Shown: piece after piece, positions 1-9,773 of the stretch
Position numbering within the stretch: position 1 is the first letter of the stretch
Layout: the number at the start of each line of letters is the position of its first letter
NCBI GenBank assembly: GCA_029555965.1
Contig: JAKQHY010000015.1
Span: 31,295 to 95,294, forward strand
Source: Chloroflexota bacterium
Lineage (GTDB): Bacteria; Chloroflexota; Anaerolineae; B4-G1; SLSP01
DNA: 64,000 bases
Direction: 5' to 3'
Notes under the pieces: generated by a model
What the model was told of the DNA's origin: nothing
The model's input: the letters and a program-made list of their open reading frames with translations, nothing else
Database searches by the model: none
Translations under genes and position numbers: made by a program

Positions 1-409
1 CAAACGGATCGAGGCAGAAGCCGTCATCTTGCCCGCCAACGTGGAATTGATGAAACCCTTTGGCTTTTGCGATTATGTCGCGTTGCAGAAGAATGCGCGC
101 GCGGTCCTGTCGGACAGCGGCACCATCACGGAGGAATCGTCCATCCTCAACTTCCCCGCCCTCAACATCCGCCAGGCCCACGAGCGCCCCGAAGGGATGG
201 AAGAGGCAACGGTGATGCTAGTCGGCTTGACCTGGGAACGGGTACAAGCAGGGCTGGCCATCCTGGACTCACAACCCCGAGGCGAAGAACGCCTGCTGCG
301 ACTTGTAGAAGACTACGCCATGCCCAATGTATCGGAAAAGGTGGCGCGGATCATTGTGAGCTACACGGATTATGTGAACCGTGTGGTGTGGCAGAAACAT
401 ACCGGTTAA
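1..409 (+). CDS. capG: UDP-GlcNAc 2-epimerase family protein, CapG/FnlC-like, 3' part (left-arm copy)
   Basis: C-terminal 135 or so residues of the gene that is complete at 32298-33422. The conserved [10 protein letters not shown] segment of the non-hydrolysing UDP-GlcNAc 2-epimerase family is present. The 5' part lies outside the window. The stop is 13 bases before the next gene. Confidence 0.85.
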   Translation, partial: KRIEAEAVILPANVELMKPFGFCDYVALQKNARAVLSDSGTITEESSILNFPALNIRQAHERPEGMEEATVMLVGLTWERVQAGLAILDSQPRGEERLLRLVEDYAMPNVSEKVARIIVSYTDYVNRVVWQKHTG

Positions 410-422
410 ATTCTGAGATTTC

Positions 423-1643
423 ATGAAGGTATTGATAGTCTCGCAATGGTTTCAACCGGAACCGACGTTCAAAGGACTGCCTTTTGCGCAAGCGTTAGTT
501 GCACGTAAGCATACCGTGGAGGTGCTTACCGGCTTCCCCAATTATCCGGGGGGTAAACTCTATCCAGGGTATCGCGTTCGCCTCTGGCAGCGCGAAACCA
601 TGGATGGCGTACGGGTAAACCGGGTGGCCTTATACCCCAACCACGATCAATCTGGTCTGCGGCGGATGTTCAATTACTTGAGTTTTGCGCTCTCTAGCAT
701 GCTCATTGGCCCCTGGTTGGTGAGTAAGCCCGACGTGATTTATGTTTACAACCTCGTTACATTGGGGCCCGCCGCCTTTTTATTGCGCCGCTTATTTGGC
801 GCGAAGGTCATCCTCGATGTGCAGGACTTGTGGCCGGAGTCGGTCATTAATTCCGGCATGTTGAATAATCACACGTTGCTTCGATGGTTGTCCGCCATTT
901 GTATAGGGGTTTATCGCCGGGCAGACTGGCTCACCGTACTATCACCTGGATTCAAACAAGCATTGGTGGAACGCGGTGTAGATGAAGACAAGATTGAGGT
1001 GATCCACAATTGGTGCGATGAAACTGCCCAAAAGCCGGCTCCGCGTGATGAAGCCCTGGCGCAGGAACTTGGGTTTAAGGATCATTTCAATATACTCTTT
1101 GCCGGCACGATAGGTGTAGTACAAGGAATGGACACCGTGCTAGATGCCGCGCAAATTTGCCATGATCGGGTCCCCGATGCGCAATTTGTGTTCATAGGTG
1201 GTGGAGTAGAGCGTTCCCGATTAGAGACTCGCGCTGCTGAGATGGGGCTGATCAATGTCTTGTTCTTGCCGCAACAAACGCCTGAAGCAATGGGGCGTTT
1301 CTACGCTCTGGCGGACGCGCTGTTAGTACACCTCAAAGATGATCCCTTGTTTCGTATCACCATCCCATCCAAAACCCAAACGTATCTCTATATGGGCAAG
1401 CCCATTATTATGGCGCTGGAAGGTGACGCGGCCGATTTGGTACGACAGGCTGGCGCAGGGTTGCTTTGTCCTTCACAAGACCCGGTTGCGCTGGCGGAAA
1501 CTGTGGCGAAATTAGCGGCCCTGACGACAGAACAACGTGAATGGATGGGTCAATCCGGGGCGGAATACTACGCTCAGAATTTGTCTATGGCTGCGGGCGT
1601 TGCTCGCTTTGAGCGCCGTATGCAAAGACTGACCGGGTTATAA
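423..1643 (+). CDS. GT4 glycosyltransferase, WbuB-like (left-arm copy)
   Basis: Same 406-aa protein as 31064-32284, where it is described: a GT4 enzyme beside the UDP-L-FucNAc genes, probably an L-FucNAc transferase. It follows the CapG-like gene by 13 bases, an arrangement also known from WbuB-FnlC loci. Confidence 0.85.
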   Translation: MKVLIVSQWFQPEPTFKGLPFAQALVARKHTVEVLTGFPNYPGGKLYPGYRVRLWQRETMDGVRVNRVALYPNHDQSGLRRMFNYLSFALSSMLIGPWLVSKPDVIYVYNLVTLGPAAFLLRRLFGAKVILDVQDLWPESVINSGMLNNHTLLRWLSAICIGVYRRADWLTVLSPGFKQALVERGVDEDKIEVIHNWCDETAQKPAPRDEALAQELGFKDHFNILFAGTIGVVQGMDTVLDAAQICHDRVPDAQFVFIGGGVERSRLETRAAEMGLINVLFLPQQTPEAMGRFYALADALLVHLKDDPLFRITIPSKTQTYLYMGKPIIMALEGDAADLVRQAGAGLLCPSQDPVALAETVAKLAALTTEQREWMGQSGAEYYAQNLSMAAGVARFERRMQRLTGL

Positions 1644-1651
1644 GGTCGTCA

Positions 1652-1660
1652 TGGTATAAT
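1652..1660 (+). promoter_or_regulatory. Possible extended -10 promoter element (left-arm copy)
   Basis: TGGTATAAT, an exact consensus -10 hexamer with a TG-like extension, lies 46 bases before the UPF0175 gene. I see no good -35 at the usual distance. The same TGGTATAAT occurs at 6617-6625. Confidence 0.35.
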
Positions 1661-1705
1661 GGGAACAACCAAACTTGATGCAATCTTGAATATAGAGGGA
1701 ATACT

Positions 1706-1903
1706 ATGAGCCTATTAACCGTATCCCTGGAATTGCCTCGGGATTTGCTATCTGCGCTCGAAGGGCCACAAGTCCAGATAGAGGCGCGCTTGCGCGAGTT
1801 GATCGCTCTGGAGTTATTTCGCGAGGGCCGCATCTCGTCGGGCAAAGGCGCAGAACTGTTGGATATCTCCAAATTGGCGTTCGTCCAACTGCTGGCCCCT
1901 TGA
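1706..1903 (+). CDS. UPF0175 family small protein (left-arm copy)
   Basis: 65-aa protein identical to 30804-31001, where it is described. UPF0175 proteins are small helix-turn-helix-like proteins often found with toxin-like partners. Confidence 0.7.
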   Translation: MSLLTVSLELPRDLLSALEGPQVQIEARLRELIALELFREGRISSGKGAELLDISKLAFVQLLAP

Positions 1904-1957
1904 TCGCTTTGTCGCAAATTTGGCAATGGAGAACCCTCTTAAAATTGGAGCGCTGAA

Positions 1958-2296
1958 ATGATCCACTTACTTAACAGCCAGGCAACGCCTGCGCAGGTGC
2001 AGGAAATGTTGGAGATGTACCCGCTCTTGATCAAAATCGTGGTAGACATTCGCCGGCGCATTCTGGCCGGCGGCGGCGAAATGCACGCGGACTGTGAAGC
2101 AATGTTGCTCGAACAGGGCAGCGCGCAGGATGATTTATGGGGCGCGAACTGGTATCCAGAAGAACAACTCATCGAGTTTGAATCGCTCATCAATATCCGC
2201 CCCCGGCTAGGAAACCGGAGCATCATCATCCAGAGCGAGGAGCTTCGGCAGCAAGTTGCCGACGTCACCCTCGAACTATTGGGAGGCGTCCAATGA
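1958..2296 (+). CDS. DUF5674 family protein (left-arm copy)
   Basis: 112-aa protein identical to 30411-30749. It overlaps the next gene by 4 bases, so the two are likely co-translated. Confidence 0.7.
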   Translation: MIHLLNSQATPAQVQEMLEMYPLLIKIVVDIRRRILAGGGEMHADCEAMLLEQGSAQDDLWGANWYPEEQLIEFESLINIRPRLGNRSIIIQSEELRQQVADVTLELLGGVQ

Positions 2297-2643
2297 AAAA
2301 TCGTGAACGTCTGCGCGAACGGTACCTCCGCGACGCCTGGCCGACGCGCCTGGCAGGATTGGCAGCGAGTTTAGGGCGCGTCGCCTCTGGGGCGCGCCGC
2401 GCAACCGGCAGCGCGGCAACGGCGGCGATGCTGGAAGAATGCCAGTATTTCATCGAGTGGACGGCCGCCGAAATGCCGCCTGAGACGGCAGAAGAGTTGG
2501 GCGATTTGCAAGTGTTGCTGGCGCTCTGGCGCCGCGCCTGGCCCGAAGCGCAACATAGCGCGGCGCAGCGCAGCCTTCTGGCAGTGCAAGCCGCGCAATG
2601 GACGGCGCGAATTCTACGGTATGTGCCTGAGTTGGCGCAATAA
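2293..2643 (+). CDS. Small helical hypothetical protein (left-arm copy)
   Basis: 116-aa protein identical to 30064-30414. It has an Arg/Ala-rich N-terminus and predicted helical bundle character. No family recognised. Confidence 0.6.
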   Translation: MKNRERLRERYLRDAWPTRLAGLAASLGRVASGARRATGSAATAAMLEECQYFIEWTAAEMPPETAEELGDLQVLLALWRRAWPEAQHSAAQRSLLAVQAAQWTARILRYVPELAQ

Positions 2644-2661
2644 CCTCTGGAGACTCCGCGC

Positions 2662-3288
2662 GTGAAACGCTTCTTCGATTTAACGGTAACGGCGCTGGCG
2701 CTGCTGTTCCTCACGCCGGTATTGGCAATTGTGATCGTGCTCGTTCGACTCAAACTCGGCGCCCCCATCCTCTTCCGCCAACAACGCCCCGGCCTGCACG
2801 CCAAACCCTTCACCCTTTACAAATTCCGCACCATGACGGACGCCCGCGACGCCCAGGGCAACCTGCTCCCCGACGCCCAACGGCTCACGCCCTTTGGCCG
2901 CTTCCTGCGCAGCGCCAGCCTGGACGAACTGCCGAGTCTTTTCAACGTGCTCAAAGGCAACATGAGCCTGGTCGGCCCGCGCCCGCTGCTGATGCAGTAC
3001 CTCGACCGCTACACGCCGGAACAGGCCCGCCGCCACGAGGTCAGACCGGGCATCACCGGTTGGGCGCAGGTCAACGGGCGCAATGCGCTCTCATGGGAAG
3101 AAAAGTTCGCGCTGGATGTGTGGTATGTGGACAATCAATCGTTGTGGCTGGATCTGAAAATCCTGGCACTGACGGTGTGGCACGTGCTCAAACGCGAAGG
3201 GATCAGCCATCCGGGAGAAGCGACGATGGCGGAGTTTATGGGAGAGGAGACCCCGAACGTTCCAACGTTGGAACGTTCGAACGTCTGA
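2662..3288 (+). CDS. pglC: Initiating sugar-phosphate transferase, PglC/WcaJ-like (left-arm copy)
   Basis: 208-aa monotopic phosphoglycosyl transferase identical to 29419-30045. One N-terminal membrane segment and the SLDELP catalytic motif are present. The last eleven residues (PNVPTLERSNV) and the stop come from an octamer repeat. Confidence 0.85.
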   Translation: MKRFFDLTVTALALLFLTPVLAIVIVLVRLKLGAPILFRQQRPGLHAKPFTLYKFRTMTDARDAQGNLLPDAQRLTPFGRFLRSASLDELPSLFNVLKGNMSLVGPRPLLMQYLDRYTPEQARRHEVRPGITGWAQVNGRNALSWEEKFALDVWYVDNQSLWLDLKILALTVWHVLKREGISHPGEATMAEFMGEETPNVPTLERSNV

Positions 3289-3291
3289 ACG
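3254..3291. repeat. GTTCCAAC-type octamer repeat at the end of pglC (left-arm copy)
   Basis: Degenerate run of GTTCCAAC/GTTGGAAC units. It encodes the C-terminal tail of the PglC-like protein and supplies its TGA stop. The PglD-like start codon follows within 6 bases. Confidence 0.8.
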
Positions 3292-3296
3292 CGGCT

Positions 3297-3950
3297 ATGA
3301 ATACAGATGCAGAATCAGTGTACGTCCTGGGCGCAGGCGGTCACGCGAAAGTCGTCGTCAGTGCCTTGCAAGCTGCCGGCTATCAAGTCACAGCGATCTA
3401 CGATGATGACGCCCAAAAATGGGGGCAGCGTTTGCTGGATGTCCCCATCATCGGCGCCATCGAACGAGCCAATGAACTTGACGGAAAACGGGCAGTGCTC
3501 GCAATTGGCCACAACGCTACCCGCAAGGCGCTGGCAACGCGGTTCCCCACTTTGTCGTGGGCGTGTGTGCAACATCCCAACGCGGATGTACACGCTTCTG
3601 TACAGCTTGGTGCAGGGACGGTGGTCTTTTCCGGGGCCGTGATACAGCCGGGGGCCGTGATAGGCCAACATTGTATCATCAATACAGGAGCAACGGTGGA
3701 TCACGATTGTGTGATTGGAGATTACGTACATATTGCCCCCGGCGTTCATTTAGCCGGCGGCGTCAAAATTGACGAAGGCGCATTCTTGGGCATTGGCAGC
3801 GTAGCTATGGTTGGCATTACCATTGGCGCGTGGGCTACAATTGGTGCTGGGGGCGTGGTCATTCAGGATATTCCGCCTTATGTCACGGCGGTCGGTGTAC
3901 CTGCCAAAGTTATCAAAACACAGCCTAATATTTCAACGTTTCAACGTTAA
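3297..3950 (+). CDS. pglD: Sugar O/N-acyltransferase, PglD-like left-handed beta-helix (left-arm copy)
   Basis: 217-aa protein identical to 28757-29410. The ATG at 3297 is preferred over upstream in-frame codons that lie inside pglC. N-terminal GAGGHAKVV nucleotide-sugar fold and C-terminal hexapeptide repeats. Confidence 0.85.
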   Translation: MNTDAESVYVLGAGGHAKVVVSALQAAGYQVTAIYDDDAQKWGQRLLDVPIIGAIERANELDGKRAVLAIGHNATRKALATRFPTLSWACVQHPNADVHASVQLGAGTVVFSGAVIQPGAVIGQHCIINTGATVDHDCVIGDYVHIAPGVHLAGGVKIDEGAFLGIGSVAMVGITIGAWATIGAGGVVIQDIPPYVTAVGVPAKVIKTQPNISTFQR

Positions 3951-4075
3951 AACGGCTGCACTTGCTGGTGTTCGGTGGATTCTGAGCGCCATTTCTGGAC
4001 AATCTATAGCGGGGTGTTATAGTGGCGTTATGGGAAAATGTGGGACTCTAGTGAAAAAGAGCAAGGAGCTGTGTC

Positions 4076-4474
4076 ATGAGCGCAATCAGTTTGCCTGAAA
4101 CCGTTATTCAAGCCTGGGGAAAACAAGCCAGCCAGGATTTTATAGACTGGTTGGAGAAGCATGTGTCTGTCATTCAGACTGCCACCCAGGTTCAAATCTC
4201 GGCCTTTGTGGCCCGGCAGAAGGTCAATGTGCTGATGCTGGAACGGGTGAGCAACCTCTTGCTTGCCGATGAGCCAGCGCTGGAGCAACCCCCCGAAGGA
4301 CAGTGGCAATGGCGCGTGCCTGTAGACCTGACCTTTCCATCTCATGGTCGGGTTGGACGAGTGGGTGAAGTTGTCGTAGATGCGCGCTATGGCAGAGTGT
4401 ATTACGACGATGCCTTGTTAACGCAGATCTCCGCGGAAGCGGAGCACTTAGCAAACCAAACCCCTGCACAATGA
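4076..4474 (+). CDS. Hypothetical protein paired with a C39-like gene (left-arm copy)
   Basis: 132-aa protein identical to 28233-28631. It overlaps the following C39-like pseudogene by 4 bases. No enzyme motif seen. Confidence 0.6.
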   Translation: MSAISLPETVIQAWGKQASQDFIDWLEKHVSVIQTATQVQISAFVARQKVNVLMLERVSNLLLADEPALEQPPEGQWQWRVPVDLTFPSHGRVGRVGEVVVDARYGRVYYDDALLTQISAEAEHLANQTPAQ

Positions 4475-4753
4475 AAAGTGCGATACAGCTTTCCCACGCT
4501 CAGCAATCTACCGAAGGCTATTGTTTGCCGGCTTGCGTGCAGATGGTACTGGCTTATTGGGGTTTGCAGCGATCGGAGGCGGCAATCCGGCGCGTATTGG
4601 GCACCCGTGCTTTTGGGACGCCGAGTTTTGCCGGCGCTGACTGCCGGGCCGGTTGCCGCCTCGTGGAACGGCGTGTTAGCAGCCTGGGCCGAGTTCGGAT
4701 ATCGCGGCGCCGCAATTAGTTATGGTGAAGGAAAAAACCTTAATGAACACTGA
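4471..4753 (+). pseudogene. Frameshifted, truncated C39-like cysteine peptidase (left-arm copy)
   Basis: Identical to 27954-28236. The YCLPACV active-cysteine segment is intact, but the rest is split between two frames and ends at the start of the next gene, before the catalytic His/Asp part. Confidence 0.6.
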
Positions 4754-5870
4754 TGTAAATAAGAATCCTCTGTCAATTCCGATGTCTTCCGCCGATCTTA
4801 ACGAAGCCGACATTCAAGCTGTCGTCGCCGTCGTTCGTTCCGGCCGTCTGGCCCTCGGCCCGCAAGCCGTCGAATTCGAGCGGCTAGTCGCCGAGTACGT
4901 CGGCGTCAAACACGCCCTGACGGTCAGCTCCGGCACATCCGCGCTGCACCTGCTGGTGCGCGCCTGTGGCTTAGGGCCGGGCGACGAAGTGCTCGTCCCT
5001 TCATTCACCTTCGCGTCCAGCGTCAACGCGATCCTCTTCGAGGGCGCGACGCCGGTCTTTGTGGATGTGGAGCCGGACACCTACAATCTCGATCCCGATG
5101 ACGTAGCGCAGAAAGTCACCTCGCGCACAAAGGCGATGATGGCGGTGGATATCTTCGGCCACCCGGCGGAGTGGGACGCGCTCACGCGCGTCGCGCAACA
5201 ACACGGACTGCGCGTGATTGACGACTCCTGCGAAGCATTAGGCGCCGTGTACAAAGGGCGCAAAATCGGGACATTCGGCGATGCGGCGGCCTTTGCCTTC
5301 TATCCCAACAAACAGATGACGGTGGGCGAGGGCGGGATGATCGTCACGGACGATGACGAGATCGCCCGCGTGTGCCGCAGCATGCGCAACCAGGGCCGCC
5401 CGGAGATGGGCGCGTGGCTCGAACACGAGCGGTTGGGGTACAACTACCGTCTCGACGAGATGTCGGCGGCGCTGGGCGTGAGCCAGTTTAAGCGGCTAGA
5501 GTCCTTCCTGGCAAAGCGAGAGAAAGTCGCGCGGATGTACACCGCGCGGCTGCAAGCCCTGGACTGGGTGCGCCCGCCCGTGGTCAAGCCCCACGTGCGC
5601 ATGAGCTGGTTCGTTTACGTCATCACCCTGGCCGAGGGCCTGGCCCGCGACACCATCATCCAAAAATTGGAGGCGCAGGGCATCCCCGCCCGGGGCTACT
5701 TCGCCCCCATCCACACCCAACCCTACATCCGCGAGCGTTTTGGCGATTTGAAGGGAACCTTACCCATTACCGAAGCCATAGCGACGCGCACCTTAGCTCT
5801 GCCCTTCCACAATAGTTTGAGTGAGGAGGAAGTTGGTGTAGTTGTGGGGGCGTTGAAACGTTCGGTTTGA
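4743..5870 (+). CDS. pglE: DegT/DnrJ/EryC1 aminotransferase, PglE-like (left-arm copy)
   Basis: 375-aa PLP-dependent sugar aminotransferase identical to 26837-27964. ATG 4743 is preferred because GAAGGA precedes it at a workable distance; an in-frame ATG at 4722 has no visible ribosome site. Confidence 0.88.
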   Translation: MNTDVNKNPLSIPMSSADLNEADIQAVVAVVRSGRLALGPQAVEFERLVAEYVGVKHALTVSSGTSALHLLVRACGLGPGDEVLVPSFTFASSVNAILFEGATPVFVDVEPDTYNLDPDDVAQKVTSRTKAMMAVDIFGHPAEWDALTRVAQQHGLRVIDDSCEALGAVYKGRKIGTFGDAAAFAFYPNKQMTVGEGGMIVTDDDEIARVCRSMRNQGRPEMGAWLEHERLGYNYRLDEMSAALGVSQFKRLESFLAKREKVARMYTARLQALDWVRPPVVKPHVRMSWFVYVITLAEGLARDTIIQKLEAQGIPARGYFAPIHTQPYIRERFGDLKGTLPITEAIATRTLALPFHNSLSEEEVGVVVGALKRSV

Positions 5871-6526
5871 ATACAATACACCTGTGCCGCAAACGCGAAA
5901 CGGGCAAGCTTGTTTTCGTGCTTCACGTTCAGCGCCGAAGTTGCTTTATTCTTGCGGCTTTATTAGGCTTGATTGTGGCTGTCGGCATCACCTTTACACT
6001 TCGAATAGACCATTTCCTCATCCTAGATGAAGCCCCCGTCTCTGCGGATGCCATTGTCGTTTTGGCTTCTGCGCCCAGCCGCATCCGGCACGCGGTGTCA
6101 CTTTTTAAGCAAGGCTATGCGCCCGTGGTTGTATTTACGGATGCGACGTATCACAATACGCAACTTGCCTGCTCCTCCGCGCCCTTGGATACGGAAGCGG
6201 CGCAAGACTTGGGATTGCCCAGTCATGCGATGGTGATTACCCAAAAACAAGTGACCAGCACGTATGACGAAGCGGTTGCGGTACGAGATTTGGTGCAGGA
6301 ACGCCACTGGCAATCGCTGCTTGTTGTGACCGATCCCTTTCACACCCGGCGCGCAAATCACACCTTTCGCGAGCTACTGCCCGATGTGTCCATCACCACC
6401 AGCGCCGCGCCCGACGCGGAGTACGAACCGCAGCATTGGTGGCAAAGCGAAGAAGGCGTGACGGCCGTTTTTTCGGAGATCATCAAGATGATATTTTATT
6501 GGAGCGTCTATGGCATCGCGCCCTGA
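5867..6526 (+). CDS. DUF218 (YdcF/SanA-like) membrane-anchored protein (left-arm copy)
   Basis: 219-aa protein identical to 26181-26840. The assigned TTG start overlaps the PglE-like stop by 4 bases. Confidence 0.8.
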   Translation: MNTIHLCRKRETGKLVFVLHVQRRSCFILAALLGLIVAVGITFTLRIDHFLILDEAPVSADAIVVLASAPSRIRHAVSLFKQGYAPVVVFTDATYHNTQLACSSAPLDTEAAQDLGLPSHAMVITQKQVTSTYDEAVAVRDLVQERHWQSLLVVTDPFHTRRANHTFRELLPDVSITTSAAPDAEYEPQHWWQSEEGVTAVFSEIIKMIFYWSVYGIAP

Positions 6527-6552
6527 CCCACCACGCCCTCAGCGGAGAAAAT

Positions 6553-6604
6553 TTATCAGCAAATTTCCCTCTTAATCTGCTGAATCTGCTGAATCTGCTG
6601 ATAG
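6553..6604. repeat. 9-mer repeat, CTGCTGAAT type (left-arm copy)
   Basis: Three tandem CTGCTGAAT-like units preceded by an inverted TCAGCAAATT partner, just after the DUF218 gene. It could form a terminator-like hairpin. A TGGTATAAT box follows at 6617-6625. Confidence 0.7.
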
Positions 6605-6687
6605 AAAAAGAGTAAATGGTATAATGGGTAAAACAGACGCGAAAAAAACTTGTCAAGCAAAAATCATACAAATCTGGGGGATCTAAA

Positions 6688-6722
6688 AACGTTCCAACGT
6701 TCCAACGTTCAAACGTTCAAAC
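6688..6722. repeat. GTTCCAAC-type octamer array (left-arm copy)
   Basis: About four GTTCCAAC/GTTCAAAC units ending 6 bases before the Wzz/BY-kinase start codon. Confidence 0.85.
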
Positions 6723-6728
6723 AATATT

Positions 6729-8360
6729 ATGGAACTACGACAATACCTTAGCATCGTCTTAAAATGGTGGTGGTTGATTCTCTTGACGACGGTTCTGGGC
6801 GCCGGGGCCGCCTACTACGTCAGCAGCATCTCGCTGCCGATCTATAAGGCAACCACGACGCTCACGATTGACCGCGGCGGCGATCCCCGCGACGACCCCT
6901 CGCGCCAAATTCAGACCAGCGAAGCCATCGCCAGCACCTACGTGGTGCAAATTCAGGCGCCCGTCATCCTGCAAGCGGTGCGGTCGCGCCTGGGCCTGGC
7001 GATGGACGTGGACGACCTCAAGGAGATGCTCACCGTCTCGCAGATGGTGGACACGCAGCTCATTGACATCGCCGCCCAGGGCCACGACCCGGCGCTGCTC
7101 AAGGCGCTGGTGGAAACGGTCGCGCAGGTGTTCATCGAACAGGAGACCGGCCAGCAGGAAGCGCGCTATCAGGCGCAGCTCACGGCGCTGGAAACGCAGG
7201 TGGCCGGGCTGGAGACCTCCCTTGAGGAGACGCAAAAGGCGATTGCCGCCCTCGGCGATCCCAATGACCTGCCCGAATTCGCCCGGCTGGATCTGGCGCA
7301 ACTGGAAACGCGCCGCGCCAACCAACAGACGCGCCTGACCATTTTGCTGCAAAGCGCGCAGGAGTTCCGGCTGGCAATGGCGCGCTACACCACCCGCATC
7401 TCCGTCTTCGCCCCCGCCGAGCTGCCGGTCAAGCCGATTGGCCCGCAGACATTGCGCAACACCGCGCTCGCCGCCGCCACTGGCCTGATGATCGGCGTCG
7501 GCGTGGCCTTCCTGATCGAATATCTTGACGATACCGTGCGCACGCCGGAAGACATCAAACAAGTGCTGCCGCTGGCGGTCTTGGGCGTGCTGCCGCGCAT
7601 GGCAAAGCGGAACACCGCGCAGACGGGGATTGTGGTCACCGAGCACCCCTTGCAGCCCATCGCGGAAGCGTTCCGCAGCCTGCGCACCAGCATCCAGTTC
7701 ACCAACCTGGATGAGCCGCCGCGCACGCTCCTGGTGACCAGCCCGCAGCCCACCGACGGCAAATCCTTCACGGCGGCCAATCTCGCCGCGGCCATCGCCC
7801 AGGGCGGGAAATCGGTGATCCTGGTGGACGCCGACCTGCGCCACCCCACCATGCACAAGACCTTCAACCTGCCCATAGCCCCCGGGCTGACCGAGTCGCT
7901 GCTCTCTGTGGAGGAGCGCCCGCGCGCGCTGCAAGCTACGAACGTGGAGCGCCTGCGCGTCGTCCCCGTTGGTTCGCGCGTGCCGGATTCGACGGAACTC
8001 CTGGCCTCGCAGACCTTCAAGCGCCTCATCGCCGAGCTGCAAGAGCAGGCAGACGTAGTCATCCTCGATAGCCCCCCCGTGCTGGCCGTCTCCGACGCGG
8101 CAGTGCTCTCCACCCTGGTGGATGGGGTGGTGCTGGTGATGGACTGCGGCAAGACCCGCATCCCGGCGGCGGTGCAGGCCGCCGAACGACTCGCCGGCGT
8201 GGGGGGCACGATCCTGGGCGTGGTCCTCAACCGCGTCACGGCGCGCTCCGGCGGCTATTACTACTACTATTATTATCACACAGACGGGTTGGACGGTGAA
8301 CGCAAGGGCCTCGCCCGCTGGTTCCAAAGGAAGAAAACGTCAAAACGTTCCAACGTTTAA
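6729..8360 (+). CDS. Wzz-type chain-length regulator fused to BY-kinase (left-arm copy)
   Basis: 543-aa protein identical to 24347-25978. Two membrane segments flank a coiled-coil Wzz domain. A Walker-type kinase domain with DGKS P-loop follows, and the tail has seven consecutive tyrosines. Confidence 0.9.
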   Translation: MELRQYLSIVLKWWWLILLTTVLGAGAAYYVSSISLPIYKATTTLTIDRGGDPRDDPSRQIQTSEAIASTYVVQIQAPVILQAVRSRLGLAMDVDDLKEMLTVSQMVDTQLIDIAAQGHDPALLKALVETVAQVFIEQETGQQEARYQAQLTALETQVAGLETSLEETQKAIAALGDPNDLPEFARLDLAQLETRRANQQTRLTILLQSAQEFRLAMARYTTRISVFAPAELPVKPIGPQTLRNTALAAATGLMIGVGVAFLIEYLDDTVRTPEDIKQVLPLAVLGVLPRMAKRNTAQTGIVVTEHPLQPIAEAFRSLRTSIQFTNLDEPPRTLLVTSPQPTDGKSFTAANLAAAIAQGGKSVILVDADLRHPTMHKTFNLPIAPGLTESLLSVEERPRALQATNVERLRVVPVGSRVPDSTELLASQTFKRLIAELQEQADVVILDSPPVLAVSDAAVLSTLVDGVVLVMDCGKTRIPAAVQAAERLAGVGGTILGVVLNRVTARSGGYYYYYYYHTDGLDGERKGLARWFQRKKTSKRSNV

Positions 8361-8443
8361 ACGTTCCAACGTTCCAACGTCCCGACGTTCCAACGTTCCA
8401 ACGTTCCAACGTTCCAACGTCTCAACGTTCCAACGTTCCAACG
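8337..8443. repeat. GTTCCAAC-type octamer array, about 13 units (left-arm copy)
   Basis: It begins inside the last codons of the kinase gene, giving the KRSNV tail and TAA stop, and ends shortly before the AGGAGAAG ribosome site of the next gene. Confidence 0.92.
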
Positions 8444-8456
8444 CATAGGAGAAGCC

Positions 8457-9740
8457 TTGAAAACACGTTACCTATCCATTATTGTGGGACTTTTTGTTCT
8501 GGTCTTGGTCGGCTGCCAGCAGCCGGCGGGGGATTTTGCCCCCACCTTCACACCGCCGACGTTCGTTGCAACCGCCGTTCCGGCAGTCACAACCTATACG
8601 GTAGCATACGGCGCCGTGGTGGATGTCATCGAAACGCGCGGACAGGTGAAGTCGCAGCAAGAGACACGCCTGACCTTCCCCTTGGACGGCGCGCTAAAGG
8701 CGGTTCACATCGCCCCTGGCGATCAGGTTGAGGCGGGCGCCCTGCTGGCCGAACTCAATGCGCCGGCCAACCAACAAGCCTTAGTCGCCCGGCAACATGC
8801 CCTCAACCTGGCAGAGCTAAATCTCGCAAGAATTCAGACCGAAGGCCAGACTGCGCAGCAAGCAGACATCAAAGAGGCGCAGGCCAACCTCGCCGTCGTG
8901 CAAGCGCAATACGATCAGACCGTGTTAAGCAATAAACTAACGGTGGAATATGCCGAAAAAGCCATGGCGCCCTGCGTGACGACGGCAAAAAACGACCTTG
9001 AAAAAATGCTGTGCGAAACATCCTGGTACCACGCCCGCCTGCGCGCCGAAGCCGCCAACAACGTCGCGCTGGAACAACTCCGCGCCGCACGGGTGCGCTT
9101 AGAACTGGCCCGCGCGGATTCCTATGCCGCCAATGAAGCCATCGCCGCCGAGCAGGTGAGACAGGCGCAAGAATTGTATCTCATGGCCGAGGGTCAGATG
9201 AGCAGCACATTACTGACGGCGCCCTTCTCCGGAGTGATCCTCTCCATCGAAAAGAGGCCCGGCGACAATGTGTCAGCCTATGAACCCATCGGCGTTCTGG
9301 CCGATCCGTCGCAGCTTTGGGCCATTGCCACAGTCTTCGAGCAAGACATCCACCGGGTAGCGGTCGGCCAGCGCGTGTCGCTGGTGCTGGACGCCTTCCT
9401 GGATCAGACCTACCACGGCTCCGTCCTGCAAATTGCCAGCCAGGCCGTGCTCTGGCAGGGGAAGTGGGCCTACGCAGTCACCCTTGTGTTTGACGACGAC
9501 CAGACCATTCCCGCCACCATGAGCATGGGCGCCGACATCCGCTTTGTGGTGCGCGCCAGGGAAAATGTCCTGGTCATCCCCACGCAAGCGATCCTGGTCA
9601 GCGGCGGGCGGGAGTACGTGGAACTGTGGAAGGACAACGGCGCGTTGCAGCCGGTGGAAATCCAGACCGGCATCTCCAACGGCATCGAAACCGAAGTCAT
9701 CGCCGGCCTTGAGGCCGGACAAGTCGTGCGGATTCCTTGA
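8457..9740 (+). CDS. HlyD/RND-type membrane-fusion lipoprotein (left-arm copy)
   Basis: 427-aa protein identical to 22967-24250. TTG start with AGGAGAAG just upstream. Lipobox LVGC at about residue 20. Confidence 0.85.
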   Translation: MKTRYLSIIVGLFVLVLVGCQQPAGDFAPTFTPPTFVATAVPAVTTYTVAYGAVVDVIETRGQVKSQQETRLTFPLDGALKAVHIAPGDQVEAGALLAELNAPANQQALVARQHALNLAELNLARIQTEGQTAQQADIKEAQANLAVVQAQYDQTVLSNKLTVEYAEKAMAPCVTTAKNDLEKMLCETSWYHARLRAEAANNVALEQLRAARVRLELARADSYAANEAIAAEQVRQAQELYLMAEGQMSSTLLTAPFSGVILSIEKRPGDNVSAYEPIGVLADPSQLWAIATVFEQDIHRVAVGQRVSLVLDAFLDQTYHGSVLQIASQAVLWQGKWAYAVTLVFDDDQTIPATMSMGADIRFVVRARENVLVIPTQAILVSGGREYVELWKDNGALQPVEIQTGISNGIETEVIAGLEAGQVVRIP

Positions 9741-9773
9741 GAATCCCTGACTCTCCCGAAAAAAGGGGAGGAG

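Noticed and set aside
3060..3296. 79-residue N-terminal extension of the PglD-like protein
   Set aside because: It runs in another frame of pglC and through an octamer repeat. Homology begins after ATG 3297.
6759..8327. Antisense reading frame of 522 codons opposite the BY-kinase gene
   Set aside because: It is a shadow of a GC-rich coding gene: composition is His/Arg/Gly/Ala-rich, there is no recognisable domain and no ribosome site. Its mirror is at 24380-25948.
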